Positions 5,310 to 11,258 of a DNA stretch of 11,258 nucleotides are shown one piece after another. The notes beneath the pieces are model-generated. The model was not told where the DNA came from. It did not search any database and saw only the letters and a list, made by a program, of their open reading frames with translations. The position numbers were made by a program, and so were the translations under genes. The number at the start of each line of letters is the position of its first letter. Positions within the stretch are counted from its first letter, which is position 1. Origin of the DNA: Clostridiales bacterium (GTDB lineage Bacteria; Bacillota; Clostridia; Lachnospirales; Lachnospiraceae); NCBI GenBank assembly GCA_021204765.1, contig JAJPYU010000296.1:1-11258 (forward strand), read 5' to 3'.

Positions 5310-7588
5310 CCTTTTCCTCCATCCCATTTCTTTTTATATTTCTCCCGGTAACGCTCATTGTCTATTATCTGGTACCAAAGAAACTAAAGAACATAGTATT
5401 TCTTATTGCCAGCCTGCTTTTCTATGCTTTCGGTTCGGTGCTGTACCTGCTGCTGCTCATCGCATCTGTTGTAATAAATTATCTGCTGGGACGACGGCTC
5501 TGGAATGTGCTGGGATCTGATTCATCGGGACGTCCCATGGTTGTTCTGGGAATAGTTATAAATATCTGCATGCTTTTTGCCTTTAAATACCTTGGATCCT
5601 TCCTGGGTTTGTTCGGTGTTCCCCTGCAGACGGAGAGCGGTTTTTTCTCCCTGGCGGCGCCAATAGGCATTTCCGTTTATACCCTTCAGGCTATTTCCTA
5701 TTTAATGGATATTTATCGCGGGGATGCACGTGTCCAGAAAAATATTGTAAAGCTTGGCGTCTACATGACCATGTTCCCGCGGATATTTAACGGCCCCATA
5801 GTCCAGTACAATGAGATAGAAGTGCAGCTGGGACGCCGCAAGGTGGATTTTAAGAAATTCGTCAGCGGCTCATGGATATTCCTTATTGGCCTGGCAAAGC
5901 AGGTGGTACTGGCCGCAGGAATGAGTCTTATTTACGAAAATATTTCCGAAGATATAGCCGAGGGCACGGTAGATCCGGGCCTGGCCTGGGTGGGTGCGGC
6001 AGCCTGCATGATGCAGATCTATTTTACCATGTCAGGATTCTCCAACATGGCCATGGGTATGGGCAGAATGTTCGGCTTTAAATTCCCGGCAAACTTTAAT
6101 TATCCATTCACAGCAGTAAGCATCCGCGACTTCTGGAAGCGCTGGACCGTTACCCTGGTAAACTGGATGAACCGTTACCTGAGGCCCGCACTGGGTGAGC
6201 GGAAAGTCGGTGCATTTCACGACATCCTGATCATTGCCCTTATAATGGCGCTCATCGGCCTCTGGCATGGGCCGTCCCTGAATCTCCTGATCTGGGGACT
6301 GTATTTTGCCCTCATCCTGATACTTGAAAAATATGTCTGGGGCAAAGCACTCGGCTGTCTTCCGAAAGTCATCGGGCATATTTACTCCCTGTTTCTGATC
6401 CTGATCGGCTTCGTCATATATTCAGGCAGCACTCTCGGGGACAGCTGGCGGTATCTGAGCCTGATGTTCGGAAAGGAAGAATATGCCGGCGGGCTTTCAG
6501 ACTTCTTATTTTCCTTAAGCTCCAACTGGCTGATGCTCCTGTTGGGCGTTATCTGCGCCACGGCTGTCCCCATAGGACTGCTGGCTATGGGAGGCAGGCT
6601 GCGCCGCGGCCGGCTTATATCAAGGATACTTGAAGTGGCTTTTCTTGCCCTCATCCTTATCTGTATGGGAAAGGATACCGGGCTCTACACGGCATTCAGA
6701 ACTGTGGCGGGCAGCCGCGTTGAGAATGGAGTCGTTCTGGGAAAAGGCGGTCAGCTCATGAAGGAACTCTCTGATCCTGACTGGGAAGTGATGGCCTCAG
6801 ATGTGGATGGGATTAATGATTTTGCCGATGAAAATACTGATATCAATACCTATATCCTTATGATCCCTGACGCCGCAGAGACCCTGGAAAAGAAGCTCCC
6901 CGCATTTTACTCCAGGCCGGACCAGGAGGAGATATTCGACCGGGTGAAAGCTGATCTGTCCCACAATGTAAAGTGGCTGGACGGCATCGCCGCCATGGAG
7001 GACGCTGATCCTGATAAGCTATATTATGAGACCGATTCCCACTGGACCACTGAAACCGCTTACAGCGTCTTTATGACTGTGGCCGGTGAAATGGGCATAA
7101 ATAATGCCGGGGATACTTCCTATCAGTTCCTCTGTGCCGCATTGGATTTCAACGGAGATCTCTCCGCCGCCAGCGGATTCTGCCTCAGTAAGAAAGAACA
7201 ACTGGATGTCTGCCTTCCCGACGAGCTGATTTCCTATCTGGTGACCTTTGATGGCAGCGATGAGAAGATTCCCTCAATCTATGACACTTCCTGCCTTGAT
7301 AATGGCTACGCCTACGACCTCTTCTTCGGAGGAGAGCACGGCCTTATCGACATTAATACCGCCGCCGGCTCCTCCCGGGTCATCCTGGTCGTGGGTGACT
7401 CCTTTGCCTCATCTTTCGTGCCCTTCCTTATCCCGCATTATGGGGAGATAGTCTTTGTGGATCCCGACCTCTGTGACGACAGTGCCTCAGAACTTGTCAG
7501 TACATACGGAGTAACAGACGTATTGTATCTTTACAGCGGGGACACATTCTGCACAGATGAAAGCCTGGGCGCTTTTCTCTCAAAATAA
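5306..7588 (+). CDS. MBOAT O-acyltransferase fused to AlgX/DHHW-like SGNH domain
   Basis: A 760-residue fusion. Residues 1-455 are an AlgI/DltB-like MBOAT protein with about ten or eleven membrane segments. They carry FPRIFNGPIVQYNE (157-170), SIRDFWKRW (272-280) and the catalytic-type His321 in GLWHG (318-322). Residues from about 456 on resemble DHHW/AlgJ/AlgX proteins: NGVVLGKGGQLM (474-485), YYETDSHWTTE (573-583) with Asp577 and His579, and VVGDSFASSF (695-704) with Ser699, which together match the AlgX Asp-His-Ser triad. The likely role is to pass acetyl groups across the membrane and place them on a surface or secreted glycan. The usual RWH of the family's SFWRRWH segment reads RWT here (Thr281), and the first His of DHHW is Ser578. 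No frameshift is evident at the junction. The ribosome binding site is GGAGGAG (5294-5300), coupled to the small gene upstream. The acyl donor and target glycan are not known. Confidence 0.88.
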   Translation: MTFSSIPFLFIFLPVTLIVYYLVPKKLKNIVFLIASLLFYAFGSVLYLLLLIASVVINYLLGRRLWNVLGSDSSGRPMVVLGIVINICMLFAFKYLGSFLGLFGVPLQTESGFFSLAAPIGISVYTLQAISYLMDIYRGDARVQKNIVKLGVYMTMFPRIFNGPIVQYNEIEVQLGRRKVDFKKFVSGSWIFLIGLAKQVVLAAGMSLIYENISEDIAEGTVDPGLAWVGAAACMMQIYFTMSGFSNMAMGMGRMFGFKFPANFNYPFTAVSIRDFWKRWTVTLVNWMNRYLRPALGERKVGAFHDILIIALIMALIGLWHGPSLNLLIWGLYFALILILEKYVWGKALGCLPKVIGHIYSLFLILIGFVIYSGSTLGDSWRYLSLMFGKEEYAGGLSDFLFSLSSNWLMLLLGVICATAVPIGLLAMGGRLRRGRLISRILEVAFLALILICMGKDTGLYTAFRTVAGSRVENGVVLGKGGQLMKELSDPDWEVMASDVDGINDFADENTDINTYILMIPDAAETLEKKLPAFYSRPDQEEIFDRVKADLSHNVKWLDGIAAMEDADPDKLYYETDSHWTTETAYSVFMTVAGEMGINNAGDTSYQFLCAALDFNGDLSAASGFCLSKKEQLDVCLPDELISYLVTFDGSDEKIPSIYDTSCLDNGYAYDLFFGGEHGLIDINTAAGSSRVILVVGDSFASSFVPFLIPHYGEIVFVDPDLCDDSASELVSTYGVTDVLYLYSGDTFCTDESLGAFLSK

Positions 7589-7627
7589 AGAGGAAAAAGT
7601 AAAACTTATCTAGTGCATTTCCTTTTT
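7587..7627 (+). terminator. possible weak AT-rich terminator after the MBOAT-SGNH gene
   Basis: AAAGAGGAAA (7587-7596) pairs with TTTCCTTTTT (7618-7627), 10 bp with one G-T wobble. A nested AAGT/ACTT hairpin (7597-7600 with 7604-7607) lies in the loop. The T-run is part of the 3' arm and is followed by GTTCG. The stem is AT-rich and its loop long, so termination efficiency is doubtful. Confidence 0.3.
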
Positions 7628-7632
7628 GTTCG

Positions 7633-7641
7633 TGTTAGAAT
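7633..7641 (+). promoter_or_regulatory. extended -10 promoter for phoH-ybeY
   Basis: TGTTAGAAT is an extended -10 element: the TGn is followed by TAGAAT, 5 of 6 matches to TATAAT. No good -35 is present at the expected distance, which is tolerated for extended -10 promoters. Transcription would start near 7648, leaving a leader of about 20 bases containing the GGAGG at 7658-7662. Confidence 0.4.
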
Positions 7642-7669
7642 AACAGCAGTATGTCACGGAGGCAAATGA

Positions 7670-8665
7670 ATGGAGCTTGTACAAAATATTATTGATATTC
7701 CCATAAAGCACATGACAGCAGTCCTGGGTGAGTTTGACTCCCACGTAAAGCAGATTGAGAAGACTCTCGGAGTCACAATGGTCATGCGTGACGGAGGACT
7801 TAAGATCACCGGCCCGTCGGATGCCGTGGACGGAGCGTCGGCGGTGATCGATCAGCTTGTTGCCCTCTCGGCCAGGGGTGCGGATATAACGGAGCAGAAT
7901 GTCACCTACGCCCTGGAGACCTGCGCCACTGACCCCAAAGCGCTCCTTGAGGCCGACAGCCAGATCATCTGCCACACAATAGACGGCAAGGCAGTCCGTC
8001 CCAAGACCCTGGGACAGAAGAATTACGTGGATCAGATAAGAGAGCGCATGATAGTCTTCGGCATTGGCCCTGCCGGCACAGGCAAGACCTATCTGGCCAT
8101 GGCTATGGCCATCACTGCTTTTAAGAGAGAGGAAGTCGGCCGCATCATTCTGACCCGTCCCGCCATAGAGGCGGGAGAGCGGCTTGGATTTCTTCCGGGA
8201 GACTTACAGAGCAAGATAGATCCGTATCTGCGTCCCCTCTACGACGCACTCTACCAGATCATGGGGCCTGACAGCTTCATGAAAAACCAGGAGAAGGGCC
8301 TGATCGAGGTAGCACCGCTGGCATACATGAGAGGCCGTACCCTGGACAATGCTTTCATTATATTGGATGAGGCTCAGAATACCACGCCCGCCCAGATGAA
8401 GATGTTCCTGACGCGTATAGGCTTCGGTTCCAAGGTGGTAGTCACCGGCGACCAGTCCCAGAAAGATCTGGCTCCGGGACAGAAGTCGGGGCTGGATGTA
8501 GCCCTGCAGGTTCTTAAAAAGGTAGATGAGATAGGAGTATGCCGCCTTACCAGCAAGGATGTGGTGCGGCATCCCTTAGTACAGAAGATAGTCCGGGCCT
8601 ACGAGGAGTATGAGAGCCGTCAGTCTGCAAGAGAGAAAGGCAAATCCGGAAAGAGAGGAAAGTGA
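7670..8665 (+). CDS. phoH: PhoH-family ATPase
   Basis: PhoH/PhoL-type P-loop NTPase, a cytoplasmic RecA-fold protein linked to RNA metabolism. Its exact biochemical role is still debated in the family. The 331-residue length is typical. The N-terminal part (about 15-65) has the KH-like alpha/beta region seen in these proteins. Walker A is GPAGTGKT (133-140), LTRPAIEAGERLGFLPGD (161-178) follows, Walker B is FIILDEAQ (229-236), and KVVVTGDQSQ (255-264) is the sensor region. The tail is basic (Lys/Arg/Gly rich, 320-331). The start at 7670 is 7 bases after GGAGG (7658-7662). Another ATG at 7666 is out of frame and stops after nine codons. ybeY begins 7 bases after the stop, a pairing common across bacteria that supports joint work in rRNA maturation or quality control. 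Confidence 0.95.
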   Translation: MELVQNIIDIPIKHMTAVLGEFDSHVKQIEKTLGVTMVMRDGGLKITGPSDAVDGASAVIDQLVALSARGADITEQNVTYALETCATDPKALLEADSQIICHTIDGKAVRPKTLGQKNYVDQIRERMIVFGIGPAGTGKTYLAMAMAITAFKREEVGRIILTRPAIEAGERLGFLPGDLQSKIDPYLRPLYDALYQIMGPDSFMKNQEKGLIEVAPLAYMRGRTLDNAFIILDEAQNTTPAQMKMFLTRIGFGSKVVVTGDQSQKDLAPGQKSGLDVALQVLKKVDEIGVCRLTSKDVVRHPLVQKIVRAYEEYESRQSAREKGKSGKRGK

Positions 8666-8672
8666 GGATCCT

Positions 8673-9170
8673 ATGTCAGTCAATATAGTCTGTCTTAAGA
8701 AGCCTGATTTCAGATTCCATTATAAAGACCTGGCACAAAAGGTTGCCCAGGCGGCTCTGGATCAGGAGGCATTTCCCTATAAGGCCGAGATTTCCCTGAC
8801 ACTCACTGATGATGACGATATTCATCAGATGAACAGGGAATTCCGCGAAATCGATTCGGCCACGGATGTGCTCTCATTTCCGATGATGGAATATGATGAG
8901 CCCGGGGATTATTCATTTATGGAGGAGGAGCTTTTCGACCTGGTGGATCCGGATACGGAGGAAGTGCTTTTAGGCGATATCGTCATTTCTCTGGACAGGG
9001 TGAAGGCGCAGGCGGATGAGTACGGTCACAGTGAAAAGAGAGAGTACGCTTTCCTCATCGCCCACAGCATGCTGCATCTTCTGGGATACGACCACATGAC
9101 GCCGGAGGAAGCCGCAGTCATGGAGAAGAGGCAGGAAATGATACTTGACGGGTTAGGAATAACAAGATGA
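8673..9170 (+). CDS. ybeY: endoribonuclease YbeY (rRNA maturation factor)
   Basis: Single-strand-specific metal-dependent endoribonuclease involved in 16S rRNA 3'-end processing and ribosome quality control. From ATG 8673 the product is 165 residues, normal for the family. The zinc site H-x3-H-x5-H is complete in HSMLHLLGYDH (131-141, His131, His135, His141). REIDSATDVLSFP (58-70) and LLGDIVISLD (99-108) are the other family signatures. An acidic insert (83-98) lies before the latter, as is common in Clostridia-type proteins. I chose 8673 because it has GAGG (8664-8667) five bases upstream and fits the family's N-terminus. A start at 8610 would add 21 residues lying inside phoH that look like an out-of-frame shadow. 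The conserved partners dgkA and era do not follow here. Confidence 0.95.
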   Translation: MSVNIVCLKKPDFRFHYKDLAQKVAQAALDQEAFPYKAEISLTLTDDDDIHQMNREFREIDSATDVLSFPMMEYDEPGDYSFMEEELFDLVDPDTEEVLLGDIVISLDRVKAQADEYGHSEKREYAFLIAHSMLHLLGYDHMTPEEAAVMEKRQEMILDGLGITR

Positions 9171-9238
9171 TCTGAGCTGTGCAATCCTGAAAATATTTGC
9201 GGAACCATAAAGCAGCACCATGTAAACGGGAGATTTAT

Positions 9239-9260
9239 TGTGAAAGAATTTTCTTTCACA
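9239..9260 (+). promoter_or_regulatory. perfect inverted repeat in the lipoprotein leader
   Basis: TGTGAAAGAA (9239-9248) and TTCTTTCACA (9251-9260) are perfect 10-bp complements separated by two T. As RNA this gives a stem of at least 8 bp. It lies 69 bases after ybeY and 44 before the lipoprotein start. No T-run follows directly. It may be an operator-like palindrome or a transcript-end or processing hairpin. Confidence 0.65.
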
Positions 9261-9270
9261 GCTATTTGTG

Positions 9271-9288
9271 CCGCCAACTGATGGGCGG
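9271..9288 (+). promoter_or_regulatory. GC-rich hairpin just upstream of the lipoprotein ribosome binding site
   Basis: CCGCC (9271-9275) pairs with GGCGG (9284-9288) around the 8-base loop AACTGATG, extendable by two G-T wobbles. It follows the 9239-9260 palindrome by 10 bases and ends 6 bases before the GGAG at 9295-9298. A role in translation control is possible but unproven. Confidence 0.45.
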
Positions 9289-9304
9289 TGGAATGGAGAT
9301 CAAA

Positions 9305-10459
9305 ATGAAAATGAAAAAAACGGTTGCAATCGGATTGATCTGTCTGTTGGCTGTCGGGCTGCCGGTCGGCTGTGGCAGCACAGAGGAAGATGATACTGTT
9401 ATCTCATCGACTGAGACGGAGGTCAACACGGATAAGATCGCGGAGCCTGCGGGCGAGATCGGGGAAGTGGAAGAGGAAGTGGTGGAGGACACCCATACCG
9501 GACAGGCCAGGAGCTATCTCACAGGCGAATGGATAGACGAGGGTATCGCCGTACAGCGCCCGGTGGCCGTGATGATGGGAAATACCGTCGACGCCACGCC
9601 CCAGTATGGGATTTCTTCAGCCGATGTGGTCTATGAGGCTCCTGTTGAGGCAAATATCACCAGGCTTATGCCCATTTTCCAGGATTACGAAGAAGTTGAG
9701 AAGATAATGTCGATCCGCAGCTGCCGTCTCTACTATATAGACTGGGCGCTGGAATTTGACGCCATTTATGCCCATTATGGCCAGGCTTACCTGGCAAAGG
9801 ATATGCTGGGCGCTGAGTACGTGGACGACTTGAACGGCCTAGACGGAGACCTGGGTAATACCATGTATTTCCGTGACAGTTCCAAATCAGCACCTCACAA
9901 TGCCTATGCCACCGGAGAGAGCATAGCAAAGGGCATAGAGATAGACGGCTATGACACTCAGTATTCTGAGGATTACACAGGCCACTATCTTTTTAATGAG
10001 GATGATGAGAATGAGATAGAGCTTACCGGCGGCGAGGCCGCTGCGGTGGTTAAGCCCGGATACAAGATAGACAATCCCTGGTTCGTCTATAATGAGGATA
10101 CCGGCCTCTATGAGCGCTACCAGTTCAAGAGTGCCCATGTCGACGCCAACAACAACGAACAGGTGGCCGTGAAGAACATCCTCTTCCAGGTCGTAAGCTG
10201 GTCCGTGGCAGACTCAGAGCACGGATATCTGGATGTCACCACCATCGGCAGCGGAGATGGATGGTACGCCACTAACGGTCAGGTCATACCTATCACCTGG
10301 AGCAAGGAATCGCAGAGTGAGCCCACCCATTACTACGATATGGATGGGAATGAAATCGTACTGAATCAGGGTAAGACCTGGGTCAACATAATCCAGGACA
10401 CTTACAGGGATGATGTGACTTTTTACGCCACTGAAGATGAGTTCACGGCCCCTCAGTAA
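9305..10459 (+). CDS. YerB-like DUF3048 lipoprotein
   Basis: Predicted membrane-anchored lipoprotein of 384 residues exposed on the outer face of the cytoplasmic membrane. The signal peptide is MKMKKTVAIGLICLLAVGLP, with lipid attachment at Cys23 (PVGC|GS). Proline at -3 is atypical for a lipobox. Residues 25-66 are an acidic linker. The DUF3048 N-terminal domain is about 84-210, with RPVAVMMGN (85-93), YGISSADVVYEAP (101-113), NITRLMPIFQDY (117-128), IRSCRLYYID (137-146) and YAHYGQA (155-161). The C-terminal domain ends with TWSKESQSEPTHYYDMDGNE (331-350) and LNQGKTWVNI (353-362). The start at 9305 is supported by GGAG at 9295-9298. In-frame 9293 lacks a well-placed site, and a TTG at 9197 would read through both hairpins. 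The family's biochemical role is not established. YerB of Bacillus subtilis is the reference member. Confidence 0.93.
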   Translation: MKMKKTVAIGLICLLAVGLPVGCGSTEEDDTVISSTETEVNTDKIAEPAGEIGEVEEEVVEDTHTGQARSYLTGEWIDEGIAVQRPVAVMMGNTVDATPQYGISSADVVYEAPVEANITRLMPIFQDYEEVEKIMSIRSCRLYYIDWALEFDAIYAHYGQAYLAKDMLGAEYVDDLNGLDGDLGNTMYFRDSSKSAPHNAYATGESIAKGIEIDGYDTQYSEDYTGHYLFNEDDENEIELTGGEAAAVVKPGYKIDNPWFVYNEDTGLYERYQFKSAHVDANNNEQVAVKNILFQVVSWSVADSEHGYLDVTTIGSGDGWYATNGQVIPITWSKESQSEPTHYYDMDGNEIVLNQGKTWVNIIQDTYRDDVTFYATEDEFTAPQ

Positions 10460-10481
10460 AGCGACTGCGGTCCGCGTAATA

Positions 10482-10510
10482 CATCACGACGCAGTGTCGT
10501 GATGCGTTTT
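10482..10510 (+). terminator. intrinsic terminator after the DUF3048 lipoprotein gene
   Basis: CATCACGAC (10482-10490) and GTCGTGATG (10496-10504) are perfect 9-bp complements around the loop GCAGT, followed by CGTTTT. It begins 22 bases after the stop codon. The T-run is short (four). An alternative partner for the left arm exists: TACATCAC (10480-10487) also pairs perfectly with GTGATGTA (10519-10526), beyond the T-run. Confidence 0.72.
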
Positions 10511-10656
10511 ACCATTATGTGATGTAATATACGATCCCTCCCAGTGGATGTCCACTCCACCGGCGATGTCACTTAGAAGTCAGAAACAAAAGTAAATAGG
10601 ACTGCGATGCATTTTGGGTGGCCAGTTGCGTTGAGCAGTCCCCACGAGGTTTTTAC
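10511..10656 (+). promoter_or_regulatory. flippase leader with two further inverted repeats
   Basis: No gene is seen. AGTGGA / TCCACT (10543-10548, 10551-10556) is a palindrome with a two-base centre. GGACTGC (10599-10605) pairs perfectly with GCAGTCC (10635-10641) over a 29-base loop, ending just before the GAGG binding site (10646-10649) of the next gene. No convincing -35/-10 pair was found. TAAATA at 10593-10598 is the best -10 candidate. No known riboswitch was recognised. Confidence 0.4.
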
Positions 10657-11258
10657 ATGGGAAATAACAGGAAAAGTGAAACATCCTTCCTTGTACAGGG
10701 ATCGGTATTGGCCATCGCCTCGATAGTGAGCCGTATCATCGGCCTCCTTTACCGCATCCCTATGACCAATATCATCGGCGAGTACGGCAACGACTACTAC
10801 AGCTGCGCATACGAGATATACAGTATGATGCTGCTGATCTCATCCTACAGCCTGCCCATGGCCGTCTCCAAGATGGTTTCCGGCCGCATGGCAAAGCACC
10901 AGAAGGAGAATGCCTGGCGGGTGTGGATAGGAGCCCTGGGTATAGCTGCTGTCACCGGAACCGCCTGCTGTCTGGTAGTCTTCTTCGGTGCAGGTGCCCT
11001 GACCAGGCTCTTCCAGACACCCTTAAGTTTCTTTGCCCTGAGAGTGCTGGCACCGACAATTATCGTAGTGGCAGTATTGGGAGTCATAAGGGGCTTTTTC
11101 CAGGGTCTTGGCACTATGGTCCCCAGTGCCATTTCCCAGATAATCGAGCAGATAGTAAATGCCGTGGTCAGCGTCGGGGCGGCTTTCGTCCTCTTCGGAT
11201 ATGGAGCCAGAGTGGCGGCAGGCCTGGGCGGAGAGCAGCATTACGCTGAGGCCTACGG
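10657..11258 (+). CDS. SpoVB/MurJ-family polysaccharide flippase (3' end outside window)
   Basis: Membrane protein of the MOP (MATE/Wzx/MurJ) superfamily that would move a lipid-linked glycan precursor across the membrane. The first 200 residues are present and the frame stays open to the end of the window. SpoVB-type signatures are FLVQGSVLAIASIVSRIIGL (11-30), LYRIPMTNIIGEYGNDYYS (31-49), SLPMAVSKMVSGRMA (65-79), IRGFFQGLGTMVPSAISQII (144-163) and EQIVNAVVSVGAA (164-176). Membrane segments are near 13-32, 52-72, 89-110, 129-147 and 165-181. The ATG at 10657 has GAGG (10646-10649) seven bases upstream. It could be a SpoVB-like, MurJ-like or other oligosaccharide flippase; the visible half does not decide. 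The intact reading frame from the edge contradicts any other frame in this stretch being coding. Confidence 0.9.
   Translation, partial: MGNNRKSETSFLVQGSVLAIASIVSRIIGLLYRIPMTNIIGEYGNDYYSCAYEIYSMMLLISSYSLPMAVSKMVSGRMAKHQKENAWRVWIGALGIAAVTGTACCLVVFFGAGALTRLFQTPLSFFALRVLAPTIIVVAVLGVIRGFFQGLGTMVPSAISQIIEQIVNAVVSVGAAFVLFGYGARVAAGLGGEQHYAEAY

Noticed and set aside
5872..6081. Short + strand open frame within the MBOAT gene
   Set aside because: It lies in another frame of a clearly coding region and has no ribosome binding site or family resemblance.
7666..7695. ATG four bases before the phoH start opening a nine-codon frame
   Set aside because: It is only three bases from the GGAGG. The in-frame phoH ATG at 7670 has the normal 7-base spacing.
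8610..8672. Longer N-terminus for YbeY starting inside phoH
   Set aside because: The extra residues are an out-of-frame reading of the phoH 3' end. ATG 8673 has its own GAGG and matches the family length.
9197..9304. TTG-started extension of the DUF3048 lipoprotein
   Set aside because: It would place the signal peptide about 36 residues in and translate through two hairpins.
10616..10632. GGGTGG resembling part of a T-box antiterminator
   Set aside because: The rest of the T-box consensus (ACCGCG after GGGTGG) and a specifier stem are missing, and a flippase is not a usual T-box target.
10923..11249. 108-codon open frame overlapping the end of the window
   Set aside because: Frame 1 from 10657 gives an unbroken SpoVB/MurJ-like protein over the same bases. 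The other frame yields a composition-biased shadow.

Overview
The window looks like chromosomal DNA of a Gram-positive Clostridia-type bacterium, most likely Lachnospiraceae. The case for this rests on protein style (PanG-type DUF2520 protein, CoaBC, RlmH ending YHK, PhoH and YbeY side by side, YerB/DUF3048 lipoprotein, SpoVB/MurJ-type flippase), strong GGAGG-like ribosome binding sites and moderate GC content. This is inference from family resemblance, since no database search was possible. All twelve genes lie on the + strand. No rRNA, tRNA, CRISPR array, insertion sequence or phage gene is visible.

Bases 1-4393 are a vitamin B5 / coenzyme A block. It holds a 5'-truncated DUF2520 Rossmann protein (probable PanG-type ketopantoate reductase), panB, panC, panD and the bifunctional coaBC. 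Together they would carry 2-ketoisovalerate plus aspartate through pantothenate and, after pantothenate kinase acts elsewhere, on to 4'-phosphopantetheine. panG/panB overlap by ATGA. panB-panC and panC-panD are separated by about 80 bp, and panD-coaBC by 173 AT-richer bp. A nearly perfect 37-bp inverted repeat lies between panC and panD. rlmH (23S rRNA methyltransferase) overlaps coaBC by ATGA.

Bases 4870-7588 are the least ordinary part. A structured leader contains two mutually exclusive hairpins and a start-site hairpin. It is followed by a small membrane-anchored protein of unknown function with a very acidic tail, translationally coupled (ATGA) to a 760-residue protein. That protein fuses an MBOAT (AlgI/DltB-like) membrane O-acyltransferase to a C-terminal AlgX/AlgJ/DHHW-like SGNH domain. 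These two activities are usually on separate polypeptides, so this looks like a compact polysaccharide O-acetylation module.

Bases 7589-9170 hold phoH and ybeY, an RNA-metabolism pair, probably driven by an extended -10 promoter just upstream. Bases 9171-10510 hold a leader with two tandem hairpins, a DUF3048 (YerB-like) lipoprotein gene and a convincing intrinsic terminator. After a 197-bp gap with further inverted repeats, a SpoVB/MurJ-family flippase begins at 10657 and runs off the end of the window.

Most of the window is housekeeping. The candidates for something undescribed are the MBOAT-SGNH fusion with its acidic-tailed partner and the structured intergenic regions.
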